A DNA stretch of 64,000 nucleotides from Glossina fuscipes (taxonomy: Eukaryota > Arthropoda > Insecta > Diptera > Glossinidae), in NCBI RefSeq assembly GCF_014805625.2, contig NW_023998416.1, positions 12,817,162 to 12,881,161 of the forward strand, in the 5' to 3' direction. Each line of letters starts with the position of its first letter. The first letter of the stretch is position 1. Positions 13,101 through 28,299 of this stretch are shown here, one piece after another. Position numbers and translations under genes: made by a program. The notes below the pieces were generated by a model, which was not told the origin of the DNA, made no database searches, and saw only the letters and a list, made by a program, of their open reading frames with translations.

Positions 13101-16100
13101 AGATTTTCAACTTATATAAAATTCCAATAAAAAGCAAACATAGCACAGTGATTTCAAAATGAAAACACTTTAACTTTTCTCAAAAACTTTTTTAAACAAA
13201 TTTTCTTATCTTAATCCGTTTTTTCTTTTTTTGCGTCTCTTTCGTTATTGACATTCACTTTCTCTTTGGCAAGTTTACTTCAATACTTTTTATGTTTAAA
13301 GTTTTCATCTTAAACACAACAAACGATTGCACAGCAGCGACACTACAGCATCTCATTTACTGATGTTGTTTATATTAAATATGTATTTGTGCTTGGTTTA
13401 GTTAAAGAAAATCATATCTGCATGAGTGTGTTCACGTCTATGTCTTTATGTAAACAACTTTATCTTTGCCGCGCCATCTAAATATACCTTTCCTTCCGTT
13501 TTTCTATTTTATGGACATTAAAAACAAAACAACAAAAAAAAAAACAAAACAAAAAAGAACGAAAAAAATCTGCTTTATGTATAACTCGAACAACTGCTAC
13601 AGGCACACGCCCGCATTTATTATCCTGCATTAACATTCTAAACAAACCGTGAGCACGTTTCAAATATTGTGTTATTTTATGTTTGGCTAAAATTTCCTTG
13701 CGTTGGATGTTTGCGAATACGTACATCTATCGTAAAACGGTGTACGAAAGCTCTCCGGAATTCCGCATCCGCTTCGTGGAACCAATAAAGTGTGTAATTA
13801 GTTGATTCATTTCAGTTTTGCGCCATAAGCTGGCCATATATGTTTGATCGCGTTTCTATCGAACAGACCTATGGGCTATGGGCAATGAATTTGAGATGAA
13901 AGCATTCGCGTTTATTTTGCATAATCAGTTATTGAAATTTTTCGCCTGAAACGGGCCGGAAGAAATGAAAATCAATAGTTCATTTTATTGCTAACTCTAA
14001 AGCTCTTTTTTTAATTTTCAATATATTCGAGTTTCTTTAGTGCAAGCATACATGCTTTTGGAAGATAATCCCGATATTAGGCTCGTATTTCTTCTACACT
14101 TTAAAGATCCTATCAATGACTTATAGGTTTTTAGTAAAAATTCCTTTTTATTGCTTTTGCGAATAAAATTAAAAATTTTAGGTTTTTTTTCTTACAATTT
14201 CTTCCTCCCTTTTCTTATGATAATACACGTCATTCAATTTTCATCAGCTGCTGTCTTGATAGTAATTTTTCTAAATTTGGAAAATTAACAGTGCGCTTTA
14301 GATACGTGACTAGACTAAATTTCCTATTGATAATGATTATTCTATAGAACTGTGTTGTCGTCGGATTAGTTCGATTTTTCACGTTGTGTGCGCATATTAC
14401 GTACGATTCCAACTTCTGTTGATTGTCTCAAGGGATAAAAATTAAGCCATATTACGAACGATATAAACTTAAGTCAAATAGAAAAAAACATTAACAAGAA
14501 CACAAGCATGTAAAATAAGAAAACTAGTCGTAGAATATTATACATTATGCTCATTATCGCACTCGTTTAAGAGTTTAAAAGATTTTGATTTAGTTGAACT
14601 TTGAATAAATAATGTACAGCCCGCAGAAGTCTTATGGCGGTTTTCCCCAAAAACTTTTCTGTCAGCCGCTAAGCATTTACTTGCATTTCTATATCACTTT
14701 TTGGTTGAAAATAGTGTGTGTACCGTTTATTTTTATGTGCTTATATGCTTATATATAATTTGCACGCATTGCTGGCCGCATGCCCGCATTCGCGTTTGAG
14801 GCGAATATCAACTGCAGGTCAAAGAGAGATGTGTTTTATTTACACTGTTCATCACATTTGTTGTTTGGGACACATATAGGATTGCTTCAGCATATTACGT
14901 GACGACGAAAATTACACTGTCCAAAAAGCGGTTCTCGGTATTTCTCGATTTTCTCGATTTTATATCACATGGATGATGCTTTTCGTTTGCGACCTTTTCT
15001 TTGGGGACTTGGAAAATTGATTCGTTAAAATTCGGTTATTTCTTTAACGTAGCATAGGTAGCGTATACAAATCATAAAATCAATTGCGGTTTTCTCCAAG
15101 GTAGGCACAGCTTTCACTCCAATCTTTTTATACCGTCTCTGATTTCATTTTATAAAAGCATTTTGTTGTATATTTAAGTAAAGCATGTAAAATTCCTTTT
15201 TTTAGAGAAATGTATACCGTTTGAAAATTTCCAACATTTAAAGACTATGGGAATTTCTTGAACTTGGCAATTGTCCAAGTCGAAGCTAAGCAAAAAGTAT
15301 TTTCTTTGTTTAAAGTAATTAATGAAAGCTTAATGAAATTAAAAGGAAGAGTAACTCGAACTGCCTAAAATAGGCGTTTTTTTTTTTTTTTTTTTGACAT
15401 GGAGAATGGGAGAGCTATGAAAAAAGTTACATTTGACAACTATTAAAAAATGGCAACACCGTAACCATTTTAGCGAGGTACCTTTTATTGAAATGACTTT
15501 GTGGCCGACATATGTTTTGGTGCAAATTTGAATAAATTTGATGAAAAACATTTCCATAGGGAATTGCGAAAATATCTTTTCAATGCGGTCGGCGACTATT
15601 TGAATAAGAATATGCAATTTTTGATGCATCAAATAAAATATTTTATCAATAAAAATTGTTCAAAAGAACTTATGGAAAACCTCCTACCCAGGGGACGCTA
15701 TCTTGAAGATATTGTAAAAGGTTCGAACGAAAAGAAAGAAAATTGCGGAAGCTATGTTGCGGGACGTACATCTATGCGAAAACTTTCTCGATGAAAACAC
15801 TCAATAATTGACTGACTAATCTCAAATTATTCTTCGCATTGTTTGTGCCGATCTCACATAATTCTTCTCTTTCTTTTCTTTTGGCCGCATCCTTTTGCGT
15901 TTCGTCTCTTTCTGCTGCAAAAGAAGGCAAGAAATACAATACAACCGGTCGGCCGGTATGTAAGACAAACATCAAGGCCATTTGCTTGCATGTTTCTTCT
16001 ATCAGTCTTTACAGTTTTAAAGTTGTGCCATGACAAAGCAGGAGCAGACAAAAATCACGGGCGAACTCAAAATGCGCGAAGCGTGAAGCTACACAATACC

Positions 16101-18899
16101 TAAATTAAGTTAATTTGAAATAATAGCAAGTAGTTTTCATTGGAGACCAATAAAGTATTCCTCATCACAGTCGGTTCGTAGCTTGCTGGAACTTTTACTG
16201 ATAACTACAACTCAATATTGCAAATGGGTCTGATTCACACACAATCACATCCAAAATGAATGAAATTATGTAACTTATAGCTAATAGCATGTAATGATCT
16301 AAAGCAATCTCTCTGCACTTTTAGTCCAAAACTGCACCCTCATCATAGAAGATTAGAACTGTAGCATTCCCGTGTTGCAGCCCAAGCATGATAACGAGAA
16401 ATTTCCTGCTAAATACGCTTACATATATTCTTAGGCTTTGAGTCGATCCCTTGTGGGCTTTGCTCTATTGAAGAACGTTGCTGTTTGGAATATGTGTATT
16501 TGGCTGGAATCGCTAGAAAATGTGTTACGTAGTCGTAAGCATTCTTAAGCTTAGGTAGCAGATATCAAAGATTCACTCTAAGGCGTTCATATAGTTTTCT
16601 TATTTCCTTTTCAACGATGTTTTAAAAAGGAATGCCATCGGAGTTTATCGGCGCCTTTTTCCCATTTTCCAGTTTTCTTGCTGTTTCGTTGTTTGAGTGG
16701 AAATAAATCTTATGGGCAAAAGAATCTTTAGTCACATCTGCTACATGAACGTGCATATAAGGATACGTGCACAAACTTACATTTTCTTCATGTCTATGAC
16801 CCGTATAGCGTATAGTCATGCTGTTTTTTAGATGTTTTTTCCTTTTCCTTTTCCTTTTACTTACTTATTTTTTCTTTTTATAGTTATTTATAATAAATAT
16901 ACATTGGCCTCATGTATACATGCATAAATATAAAAAGTAATAGCATTTCGGTTTCTTTACAAGGAAGTTCGTTGAACTAGAATGCGAATCAATTTAAAAA
17001 ATAATGATGTTAATGATGAGCATCCATTTAATCCATAAATGATATGTCATGCAACAATGTTAAACTCGATGCGATTGAAAATTGTTATAACCTTACTAGT
17101 CCAAATCATCTGAACTTTTTATAAATGAAATCATTGACCCGCAATTGCCAGCAGTGACAAGAGGTAAGCGACTTGAATAACAAGAAAGGATAGTTCGGCT
17201 ATGGATCGAATGAGATTATTTTCGAAAGAATGTAAAAGAAAAACTTGACGATCGCAACTTTTCATTCAGCCGAGTAGCCATTATAATAACACCAGTACCA
17301 CGTAATATACAGAAAACTCTTTTTCATATAAAGATTCCTTTTTCAAGTTTCGAGCCCGACTCCATGTTCATCAACCAACCGCCCACCTCCTACACTTCCA
17401 CAATACGTATTTGTTAATTTGCCACCCTTCAGATTTCGTAAGGATTGCCTAATGATTACGTTGGGAAGCTCCGACTGCGTTTTGCCTTCTAACAAAAACT
17501 CTATCGAAGAAAATGATGCTTTTTTAGTTTTTGATTAACAACTATCTTGGATCATTTCTTCCCTTCATCTTTTGTCTGACTTACGATATTTGGCTACGGA
17601 GTGCCCTAAACTGAGGAGGGTATGGAATAGGGCTCGCTATGATGTACAACTGTATGCAAATCCCATAAGCACTTTTATTATTATTACAGCGATCGCTTTC
17701 GAAGCATGTCTGTCCGTCCACATATTCTGTGTTCACGGCGAGCTGAATATTTATGCAACAGATTGCAAGTAGCAAGGTTGTCCAGTAGAAGGTTGTACAA
17801 TTGAGGCACATCGAAGAGGGATACTGGATCGTTAACTTTATATAAATCGTACATATCTCTGGAAGTCTCTGCCTTGTGCAATGCAGTAAATTTAAATCAG
17901 CACAATATAGATATTGTAAGCAACATATGCTGAGGAGTTGTACGCTTAAGTTCGAAACAAAATAAAACATCTGATGAAAAGGAAATATTTGTTTTTCTAC
18001 TTTTGGCGTTCGCTTTATCGCTGCATTTCTCTCGACCCAATTATTTATTTATTTGTATATATATGTCATATATATGTTTATAGTATAGCAGATTATTATT
18101 TATTTTTCCTCTTATTACTATTGCCGTCACTCTTAAAATCGCAGGCTAACTATTTAACGCCAAACAGCGATACAGTGATTAAGTGGTTAATTCATGAGTT
18201 TAATATAACGTAATATTGGATGCGAGGACATAATTCACGTTATATAAAATAATATCAAGTCGTTGATGTAATTCGATCAATATTACTGTGTGTTGTGATT
18301 TTTCAATGTGACGTTTGCTTGGCTTGGCTTTGTTCAAATATATAAATGTATAAGTAACATATATATACATAGAGATGATGACGAAATTTTTCTATTTACG
18401 AGACAAAGGTAGAGATTGCATTGATAAGAAATCATATGCTTGCCTGAACGCTAAATAAATCTTTTCTGCTTTTTATCTATTGTAATGTCTGGCGCTTACG
18501 ATGGATTTTTCCACTGCACTGCAATTTCTTGTAGCCTGAAATACATGCTTCCACCAACTTATTCTAACTTAATATGTATGTCGCCTTACATAAAGACGAT
18601 GGCTGTGATTTCATTATAAATATTATTTAACTCCATATATAATTTTGATATCTCAGATTTCGGTCTTTATTCTCTTTTACTGCAGTAATGAGCACAAGCC
18701 CTCCAGTATACTTTTGAAATTGATTTTGTTTCATGTACTTGTTTTCGATAGTATGAAACGTGAGCCAAATGTGTTTTGAATCTTGATAAGGTTAAGGGAA
18801 TCAACGTAAAACAAAATTCACGAACACTTTATGTAATTCTTTCTCTTTTCGTAAAATTATTTCAAATTTAAGTTTTTTTTCCTTTTAAATCTATTTCAG
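9765..18899. other. Non-coding stretch upstream of the first coding exon
   Basis: No supported gene. It includes the GA repeat at 10.1 kb, a less AT-rich block at about 11.15-11.95 kb that may be unclassified transposon debris, a T run at about 15377-15395, and a CCTTTT repeat at about 16841-16858. The open frame at 15501-15791 starts with GTG and matches nothing I know. If the model of one large gene is right, this is intron between a 5' UTR exon and the exon at 18900. Confidence 0.5.
10125..10153. repeat. (GA)n microsatellite
   Basis: About 14 uninterrupted GA units. Such tracts can bind GAGA factor in flies, but nothing nearby shows a regulatory role. Confidence 0.9.
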
Positions 18900-19053
18900 C
18901 TTTATAACTACACACTATTATCGTTAGCTTGGAGTAAGAAAACAGCAACAGTCGTTTTAGACAAATAAGCGAATAATTCCTGAAATACACGCGATGCCGA
19001 ATTTACACCATGTGGACTATAATCGTAAATATACGCCACAGGAAACGATACAG
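18900..19053 (+). CDS. First coding exon (20 codons) of a plus-strand gene; alternative N-terminus
   Basis: A pyrimidine-rich acceptor (tttttttcc...ctatttcag) ends at 18899, and a perfect CAG|GTAAGT donor follows 19053. Between them is a 94-nt leader with no ATG, an in-frame TAG at 18958, then ATG at 18994 (context gcgATGc). Twenty codons follow, beginning MPNLHHVDYN and ending ETIQ. The exon ends in phase 0. It is far too short for any ORF finder, and support comes from the paired splice sites and the clean leader. The partner exon must begin in phase 0. The large exon at 52322 offers no good phase-0 acceptor, so the common partner is probably beyond 64000. The protein family cannot be told from 20 residues. 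A chance exon-like pattern remains possible. Confidence 0.5.
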
Positions 19054-20643
19054 GTAAGTGCTCTAATGGTTGCGATTAATTTAGTCATTTCCTTCAAGTG
19101 CTAGTTATTTCTTTGCAAAATTATGATAAGATTATTGCTGTTATGACTGTTTATTTATTGATACTCGTGCATATGCTATAACATAAACGTAAAGCAAACA
19201 ATTGTTGGCTGATAGGCAAACTTTGCATGTTCAAGAAGCGAAAACATTTTTTAAAAATTTACTGCACTCGCAAAGCTAAGATATTCTAGATGTTAAATTG
19301 TGGCCAGTGTTTCGATGCAATCTATGAAGTTTGCATAAAATTTGAGTAAATTGTCCTTTAAATATAATGAACAAGAGGCTCACTCGCTTTGCAAATACTT
19401 TAAGGGCTGATGTAGGATAGGACGGATATTAGCTGAAGAAGTGTTCTAAGCTGATTGCTGAAATTTAAGCGAGCAGCATATAAGAAAATCTGATACTAAA
19501 AACTAAAATAGTTTTCAGATTTGCAAAGATATGTTGCAAGTGATATCAATTTTAATCTGAAATTGTGCAGAAAATCTTTGCTTAATTTATTTACTCAATT
19601 ACAAAACTCCATGGTTACCACATGCAATAAGTTAAAAAGCTTAGGGGTAAATATTCTCCTTCACACCGCAAATATAATTCAATTATCAACAATATTGACA
19701 AAGAGATCAAGGAAAAAGTGTAAGCAAAAATCCTTGTAAGGGAGAAAAGAGCAAAAGGATTTTTCACAGCAATTGCAGTTCGTCGATATGAGTGTGCCCT
19801 GCGTTTCGAAATTTTGTACTCAAGTTAAGACTTGCTCAAGAGTATGCTAAGTAACACAACACATGCATCACAAATCACTACGAATTTTTTTCTTCATGGT
19901 TTACGGAACTTGACAAACCTAACAAAACCGATTACATTATTATTTTTTTCATAATATTATTGAGTTTTATCTGTAAAACTTTTACAATAGTAGTTTTTTA
20001 ACTACATTATCGTATTCCTTTGGATTAATAAAATTGTCAGCAAATCTAAGCAAATATAACAGGCAGGCAGAGTGATCGCTCACAGCCCCAGAATATACTC
20101 CGTAATGTTTAAGTTTTCTCGAAAACAAGCTCGAATCTAGAAATTGAGGGTAGTCCAGGTGCAGAAAACCGCGATGATAAATTACAGACCATTCATTTAT
20201 GTATACAAAAGGTAATATTTCTCGTCGATCGTCGTGGAAGAACATTAAAGAAGACAAACGTATGCTTTCGTCTAGATATCTCGATCATTTTCAAAAGCGT
20301 CCGGTCTTGGGCGAAAACATGCTAGAAAATTCAATTGCATTACATTGCAAATAAAAAAAACACCAAAAAACATGGGACTGAAATCAATTAAGAAAATGTC
20401 TCTGAATCAATTAGTACAAGGAGTGGTGGATCCGTCTTTAATTCTTTCACATCTGCATAAACTTAGTATATGTTTATAAAAAAAAAGCCTGCATTGTATA
20501 ACAATTTTGGAGCTTTTTCCTAGCGCCTGTACATATATATATATGTGCAGTCTTATGCTTCAAAGTAAACAAAGTAACGTTACCAACATTCCTTTTTCGC
20601 ATAATAGAAATGTATTCGTAAAAACTCCTGCTGCTGTATCCTT

Positions 20644-20671
20644 AGAGAGAGAGAGAGAGAGAGAGAGAGAG
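20644..20671. repeat. (GA)n microsatellite
   Basis: About 14 GA/AG units, about 1.6 kb inside the presumed intron after the 18900 exon. Confidence 0.9.
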
Positions 20672-23600
20672 TGTAAGACAAGTCATTTCTTTTTTTTTTT
20701 TTCATAACTTAATTATCAAGTTTGCCCTTGTCGTGTTATTCAAAAGTGGTTATTTGTAGCATCATCTGGTTTTATTGGTTTGCTTTCCCTAAGCATTTCA
20801 CAATTTTTAATTAAACTTGTTCTAAGAGTTGTAAGTGCTTCTAATTTGTCGCCATTTGTGTTCACTAATTTATTTGATGACTTTGATAAATCAAATAGAT
20901 AGAGAAAGGTGTTCGCTTATTGTTCTCGTTGTTGTTTCGAATTACTTAAAGACTTTTGAATTACTTACGATTGAGGTTTATATGCCTTTCACTCTTAAAT
21001 ATTTCGCATGCAGGTCATTAAAGTCGCATCGTTTTAAGGGGATTTTATGAGCAATAAGATAATGTTTTTGCTAAGGGTTTGTAGCATATGTGTCCAAAAT
21101 CCCAGGATTGTATAAACAATTTTTTAATTTTCAGAAAGTAGGTGCGAAGTTAGTCTGCCGTTTATGTTTACTAAGTTAAACTGAGTATATTCACACCTTT
21201 GCTTCTGAGGTCTTTGCTACGATTACATTTACTTTACTCTCTAATTAAATAGATAACATATATGCGGCATCGAAAGATAATCTCATTGAAAACTAAATCA
21301 TGCGTTGTGTTCTCAAAAAAAAAAAACAAAAAGTCGAGCAGTGTATAGACGAAATGAAATATCGGTAAATTATTGCAAGTTAAGTACAATTTGGTCTGTT
21401 GCCCCAGGTTCGTTCTTCTAGGCGAAATTTTCGATATGCATATGAAATTATGGAACCGAAATCACGGCAACCAACCAAATCCAATGCGCTTACTAAGTTT
21501 TCAATTATTTTAATGTTTTGAGTGCGAAGAAATCCATTAAAGACGATTTAGAAGAGAGCGATTTGTGTGTGCGTATGAATGTTCACATAGGTACGTCGCA
21601 TCAAAATTTAAATTATTCTCAATGTGAATTATTCTTTGAATGTAAGATGACTATTTCAAGAAGCATAAATAGTTTTTCCAAGTTTACCGCGTGTACTTAT
21701 AAGCAGAAGCTTTCCTTCCAAACTAAATTTAGAGCCTATAGGTTATCCTGGGTTCATGGAAATAAAATTAAAGAAACTTTAAAGAATGTTGCACTCTCTG
21801 TATTTTGTGATTATTATTAGCTCTTATAGAAATGAAAGCGAGAGCAACGAAGATAGCCAGCTTTTTATCGTTTTTCACATCTTAGCGTAACAAATTTATT
21901 AATTCATTGGATGTGTTTGTAAATAATTTACTTTAAAAGTTCCAGCATATCATATGGTACAGAATTGAAGGTTGTTCTTGGTCGAATTAACAAATGTCCG
22001 GTTGAAATAACTGAAATGAAAAAATCCCCACGCAGATGCAATCTTTCTTTCTCCCCAACTTTAACTCTTCTTTAAGCATCCATTGCCAAAAGTGCCTGTA
22101 TTAACACCAAATTTAACCAATACCATGTATTGGGGGATGTTATACCAGTAGTCTTTGCACACATCCATAAAAAAATATAATTTCGATACCAACGTTGTTG
22201 TTGTTTATATTTTGCTAAAGGAATGTAAAACAAAAAATTATTCCCACTTGTTCACATTTTTATACCGAATACAGTGTCGTGGAGGGATGGAGAGGATATG
22301 TTCATTTTGCGCGCAAGAAGGAATCTTCAAAGTCCTTTCATAGTATGCATAGACATTCTCAATCGATGGAGCTTCACAGCTTGCATACATATTCCTCATC
22401 AATATCAAAGCCCGAATTGATCGACTGTTCTTACATTTGCCTGTCTGCGTGTCTGCCTGCTCACCCGGTGGCAAAACTAAGAGCCAAACTTAGAATTGAG
22501 TAGAAATATTTAACGCTTTTGCAGGGACTAATATAGACCAAATCTTTCATGGGACGCGCATAAACTGTAACATGGACTGAGAACTCTTCTGTTTTGAAAA
22601 CTAAACGGAAATTGACTTTTTTGAAATTGCTTATAAACTCCCAAAGATGTGACAAAATGCAGCAAGTGCAGCAATTGCATACAATTCGAAAAATCGGCCA
22701 TGGCAAACCTAGCATTTTCCAAACATAATTTTCTTTTTCCTTTTCTGCGGTTTTCATGATAAAGAGGTCAGGTATTAGAGATTCGGAATATAATTTGCTT
22801 ACTTTCTTTTCCATATAATGCTGCAAATGATTTTTCTAATTTACAAAGTGCGCTGCTTGTTGTTGGGGCTCAAATTTTGTCCACAACAAAAGTTTTGAAA
22901 TCTCTACGAGTAAGAGAATAATGTAAAGGTTACAGAAATAACCGACTAATCGATAAAGAGTTCAAGAGTTTCTCTGTGTAGATAATTCCCGCTTCAGCGA
23001 TTGGAATCAGTTTTCGAATTCATCAAGATCCCTTTAACATTTAACTATGCGTACATTGAAAACGAAATCGTATGGACGAGTCTAGCTTAATACGAAATAA
23101 ATATGTTTACCCCTCAACACTTGAGTGAAAACGGTCGTCAGGGCTTTTGTTTACGTTTTGAAAAAAAAACACTATCATAGGCAGTCATAGGTACTTTACA
23201 ATCTATTTAAAGGGAAAATCTTTTTGTTCTTTGATTTCAAGAGTGTTTTGTATATCTGCCACTTACAAAATTTCAAATTAAAATTGAAAAATTAACGAAA
23301 ACTTTGAAACTTGAAAGCCATCTAATATTAGAGCTCTACAATAATGTGGAACTGATCCGTCCCAGTACAAGAAATGCTAGTAAAGTAACGCCGGTGCCTA
23401 AGAAAAATCATCAACAAATTATTCACGGGCGTTGTACACAGAACTTATCATCCTTTCCTTCACAGTATTAACTCACTTGCCTTCCAAATTTCTTCTTTTT
23501 TTCCCTACCACTAACACCTTAATTAATCAGCGAAGAAGGCGTAAAAAGTTCTTTATATAATATAAATAATAAAATGTTGAGTTCAGCTCGACATAGGAGT

Positions 23601-26600
23601 TGGTGCGAAAAAAACAATGTCGAACCATATTTAACATAGGAGTGGAAAGGATGATATAATAATATCCTCTATGGGGACGCACGATTGCCAAAAGTTGGCG
23701 GTGTTTCCTTACTTCGAACTTCGGAACGAGTCAACAACGCAATTTATTGGACCACACACAGTTTGGAAAAATTCATTGGTTGTAAAGGATTTCATTTTTA
23801 TTAGTTTCGAAGCAGCAGAAATCCTTTGCTTTGGTCTTCAGATATCGACCAAGTCGAGATGTTTACGGGATTAATCTAGGAACGTATTCATCATGAGTAT
23901 ATTGTTATCTAGATTTCTGTTTCCTAATGCAATTTTCAAGCACCAATAGAACGAAGGGAGCAGCGAGTAGACTAATAAGAGGACAGAATCCCACATCAAC
24001 TGTACATCAGTTAAGAATTGTCTGGCCTATGTGCCTGTGCGGTACTGTGCGGATGATGATATAAAGAGCGATGAAACAATGATAAGGACAAACAATAAAA
24101 AGTGCTTCCGTTAATGCAAAGACATTACTAATGCTTGTAATAGCTGAGGAAAGGAAAAACATTTTATCCTTCATTTCTTATAAACAATATTTAGTGTTTC
24201 TTTTCCAATACATTCCCTTGACAAACTCTCTTATTGTCTCTCTTTGCTTTTCTCTACGACTTGGATTTCCTAGAATTCTTTGAGAAGTGTTTAAAAGCAA
24301 GAAACGAAGTTGAAGTGTGGCTCACTATTTGAATATTATTCAAAAGGAAAATAAAAAACAAACTCGAGTCTCTGATCGCCGTGAAAACATCAGAGGTGTT
24401 TTGGAAGCCGTAATATCTAGATAAAAGTTTGCTTCTGCATTTGCCGCACAAGAAATAGGAGCGGGAACTTTTATTTTCATTTTATTTCATTTAACTCTTG
24501 CGCGTTCCAGCAGATAAGTGTATTCGCAACAGATTGAAATTGTCGAGTAATTAAATTTGGATCTCCATTGCTAAGTATTTAATGTGCTTAATGACTGTAA
24601 TTAATTGAACGGGATGATTAAACAAACATGCCCTTATGGTGAGCTATATGAATATGAACAATGCGAGCACGTGCTGGCGGGCTTTGCAATGCTTCCATAA
24701 TGGAATTTCTTTCTGCTTTTAATACATATATGTTGCAATTTGTTGTTTATGTGCAGGAATGAAATTTAATTAAATGTGAAAATCTCTGAATTCTTCGTAT
24801 GCAAGAGAGAAGAGAAAAACTAACTTACTCTTCTCTCTCTCATTTTCATTTGCTCTCCCTCGCTCTGTCTCTTTCGCGGTTTTTCAATCAGCCCTCTTTT
24901 TACATTCATTACTTTCTCTGCATATTAGTGTTATAACAAAAAGTTATTGTAGAAGTTTTCCTAGCGAATCTTGCATTAGATCTCTTAGTCGATTGGCAAT
25001 GGCAGGTGGTCCGTGCCCCAGTGGGGGAATGGCGATTTGTACTAGACGGATTTCCGTTAGTTTTGTGAATCTTTAATAGTAGGCTTTTTAATGTCACTAC
25101 AAACCGACCGACGAAAGTAGACACATGTCATGAAAATAAGTTTTTGTGTTGCGGTGGTTTGTACGCTCTCATGACCCTTGTAAAGTTATATGTACTTTAT
25201 GTAGAATGGTTTTTTGCAACTTTGAAAGTGAAATGAGTTTGTGTATAAAATGACTTTACATGCACACCTTTCTCCCTTCAGAGTAAGCCATGGCCTTATG
25301 TTAACCTCATTTTGATTTTTCAAAATGTTGTTTTGCTTTCGGTTGTTGTTGTTTTGTGTTTGGGATTTTTGCAGACACATTTAGCCTAAAGGGCCAATGT
25401 GCTAGGTTTGCGAATTTGTTTTTCGGTGGCATTTCGAAGGGAGTTCTCATTGCGTGCACTTGTTTGTTGCTTCTTTCTTTTTTCTTTTGTTTTTTTTTTC
25501 ATTTCATTCCATCTTATTTATTGCATTGAGTGGAATTATGAAACTTTTTACTGCTGTTGAGAAGTGTAAGAAAATGACTTCTTACATGAAATTGTAGTTT
25601 GTTTTAGACTTCTTGGATTCCATTTACGAGCAAGTGGCTATTTAATATTTAGCAGAACTTTTTTGCTATATAACGGGTATTGTAAGAACTTGATAATCAA
25701 GTTGTTATAAGTCAAGTGCTTTCTATGCGTTATCATGACGGGAATAACAACAACTGTAGATATTTACATGTAGGCAGGTTTGTACGTTAGGGTTCATTGG
25801 CGTTGCTTTTACTTGCATTTGTGGCTTTGTTTGTTTACTTTCGTGATAATTTAAATAAAGGTCTCTTATATGAAGAGGTTGTTAACAAATAGGGTGACCA
25901 GCGAACTTTTTTTGTTTTTTTATTTACATTTTACCAGGTTTTCTTTAAACCTTTTTTATGTTCATATTCAGATCTTTGTTTTTCTTTTTTTAATATTGGA
26001 CTTTATTTGATAGCATTAAGCGGGAAGAATATGGAAATCCAAATATATGAATATTTCATTTGCTTTACTAACTTCAACGAGTGACTATTAACATAATATT
26101 TTGCAAATGATTATAATTAAAAAATACAACATTATTTAACATGGTCCTCATTGCTGCCACAAAAATGAAGTTCGCTTATTATTAGACAAATTTATATGAC
26201 CTTGGAGTTTATATTCGCTTAGTACCGATGAAAAGATTATGCGTTTTAGAAGTTAAATGAGATAAGAGTAGCTCTCGATTTTTAAGCCACTCTTCGTCTT
26301 TAAATCAGCGACAAAGGAGTAAAAGAAGAAAAATTCGAAATGATTTTTATGGTGAACAAAATGTAGGCTTTATTTGAATCAACAAAAGACCTGACTCTGG
26401 CCTGTTAATAAGAACATGTTTGAGGCGGGCCTGAGAAACCGCCATCAGAATATTGCTTGTGCTGAAAAAATTGCAGTGAAATAGTGTGGTCCACCACTTA
26501 AAAGCATTATAGGTCGCTATGATGATATAATTTCTTCATCAAGCTAAAACACCAATATTCATACTTTGCGTTTATTTAAAAGCATGTTTTTCATAGGAGC

Positions 26601-28130
26601 TCTCCTGTGGACTGACTTGATCTCATTCCTGCAAAATTATTCTCCTTGTTACAGACGGTGCTTTCGTCATAAAGATAAGAGTTTGTTGCCATAGAAAGCC
26701 TCTTCTCTCATGAACGGCCTTGTACAGGGAAGGGACCGAAAAGTAGCTCCACGCAGTCCAAATTTTCTACAATTAACTTCCAAGTCAAAATTATTTTATG
26801 GACTAATTTTCATCACAGAGTATTGCAAAATAAATCTTCTTATTATTTAAATGTTACTTTTCACGGGACTCCTTATTTAGAACGGGTTACAAGTAGACCT
26901 ACACTGTGCAAATTTAGTGCAGTTTATTCTTATGTCAAACTACAATTCTAACACAATACTCTCTGAGAAATATGAAATATTTCGCTTCTCTTCAAGGGCG
27001 GTTACATAGGAAAGAGTGCAAAACATCGACATACCCGAACCAAATGTTTCACGTCAAGCGATCGAGAAATTTTGAACATCGCAACTTCTTTCTTATAACG
27101 ACTTTTTCAAAGGTCCGCTCTAAACCATTTGCAACGGGGTTTCCTTCGTAGGCTCATAAGTCACAATATTACAAGCTTTGTCCAATTATTCGAAAAGTTA
27201 CGAGTAGAGAAACGGTCGAGAGAAAGGCTTAAGTTTTATCGGAAAATGATTCTGGATTGATTGGTGTAATAAAGCCCTTGTGCGCAACCCTAGTACGCAT
27301 TGTAATACGAGTGATGTAGGGCATAAAAACCTAATTGTTTCCATTCCTCAACATACATGTATGTCGGTATTTAAAAAGGCACAACGATTGCTTGCTAAAT
27401 ACATTATTCCGCTCAATAACGTTGCTTCTGCATGGCCGGGAAATATTAATATTTTCAATTGTGAAACAAATAATGGGCGCGTAATAATCATAACTTGTAG
27501 TAGTGCTAAATATTACAAGCGCACAATTGCTTTTTCGGAAGAAGGGTTACACACATACATAAAATTACAAAATAAACAGTTTATGAAACAAATAGCTAAC
27601 ATTTTTTGGGGGTAATATTACGAATACTTTATTACGGCATTCATTAAGTAAATAATGTCATGTAGAAAAGAAAAGTTACAACGAAGCATTTGAATGGAAG
27701 CACTCTTTACTGGATAAATATCCAAAAATTCTAAGCAGAAGACTTTAAAATATTTTATTATGTTGAAAAGTTCAGCTGTTAATGCAAACAATAAATATCT
27801 TGTCCTGTTTTTTTTTTTTTCTTTGTGTTTTTAATGAACTCACCACAAAACCCAAAATTGTACCATTTTCCCAAATTTATTGGTTTCAAAAAACAAACTG
27901 CGCAGGGAAATGTTTGTTTTCCTATTGCCTATTAACGGCAAGCATATAAACTTTCTTATTCAGTGTGTAACACAATAAGCTTATGTCCGATTAATCAGCC
28001 TAGCACCTAGTCCAGAGCCTAGTCTTAGTTCAACTCGAAGTGATGTTTAGAAATATGATCTACAGTTTGAGCAGTTGCTTCGTAGAATTGGCAGGGAGAA
28101 AGGTGCGAAGGAGAGAGATAGGCACGAAAA

Positions 28131-28140
28131 CAGAGAGAGA

Positions 28141-28203
<63 letters not shown>

Positions 28204-28260
28204 TTAGATCGTTAGATCGACGAAGGGACAGATAGAGAAAGGAAGATAGAGAAAGAGAGA

Positions 28261-28299
<39 letters not shown>

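Noticed and set aside
15501..15791. 97-residue plus-strand frame starting VADICFGANL
   Set aside because: It starts with GTG just after an in-frame stop and lacks clear splice sites. It could be transposon debris but no motif supports this.
17581..17970. 129-residue minus-strand frame
   Set aside because: No ATG-splice context and no recognisable domain. The plus strand overlaps with equally long frames, as expected by chance.
26360..26860. Phrases resembling a Tc1-type transposase (EAGLRNRHQN, CHRKPLLS, KIILWTNF)
   Set aside because: The pieces are in order but short, separated by about 200 bp and stops, and no inverted repeats were found. Chance resemblance cannot be excluded.
27280..27615. 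111-residue plus-strand open frame
   Set aside because: It begins with GTG, not ATG, has no convincing acceptor or donor, and matches no family I can name. Length alone is not strong evidence.
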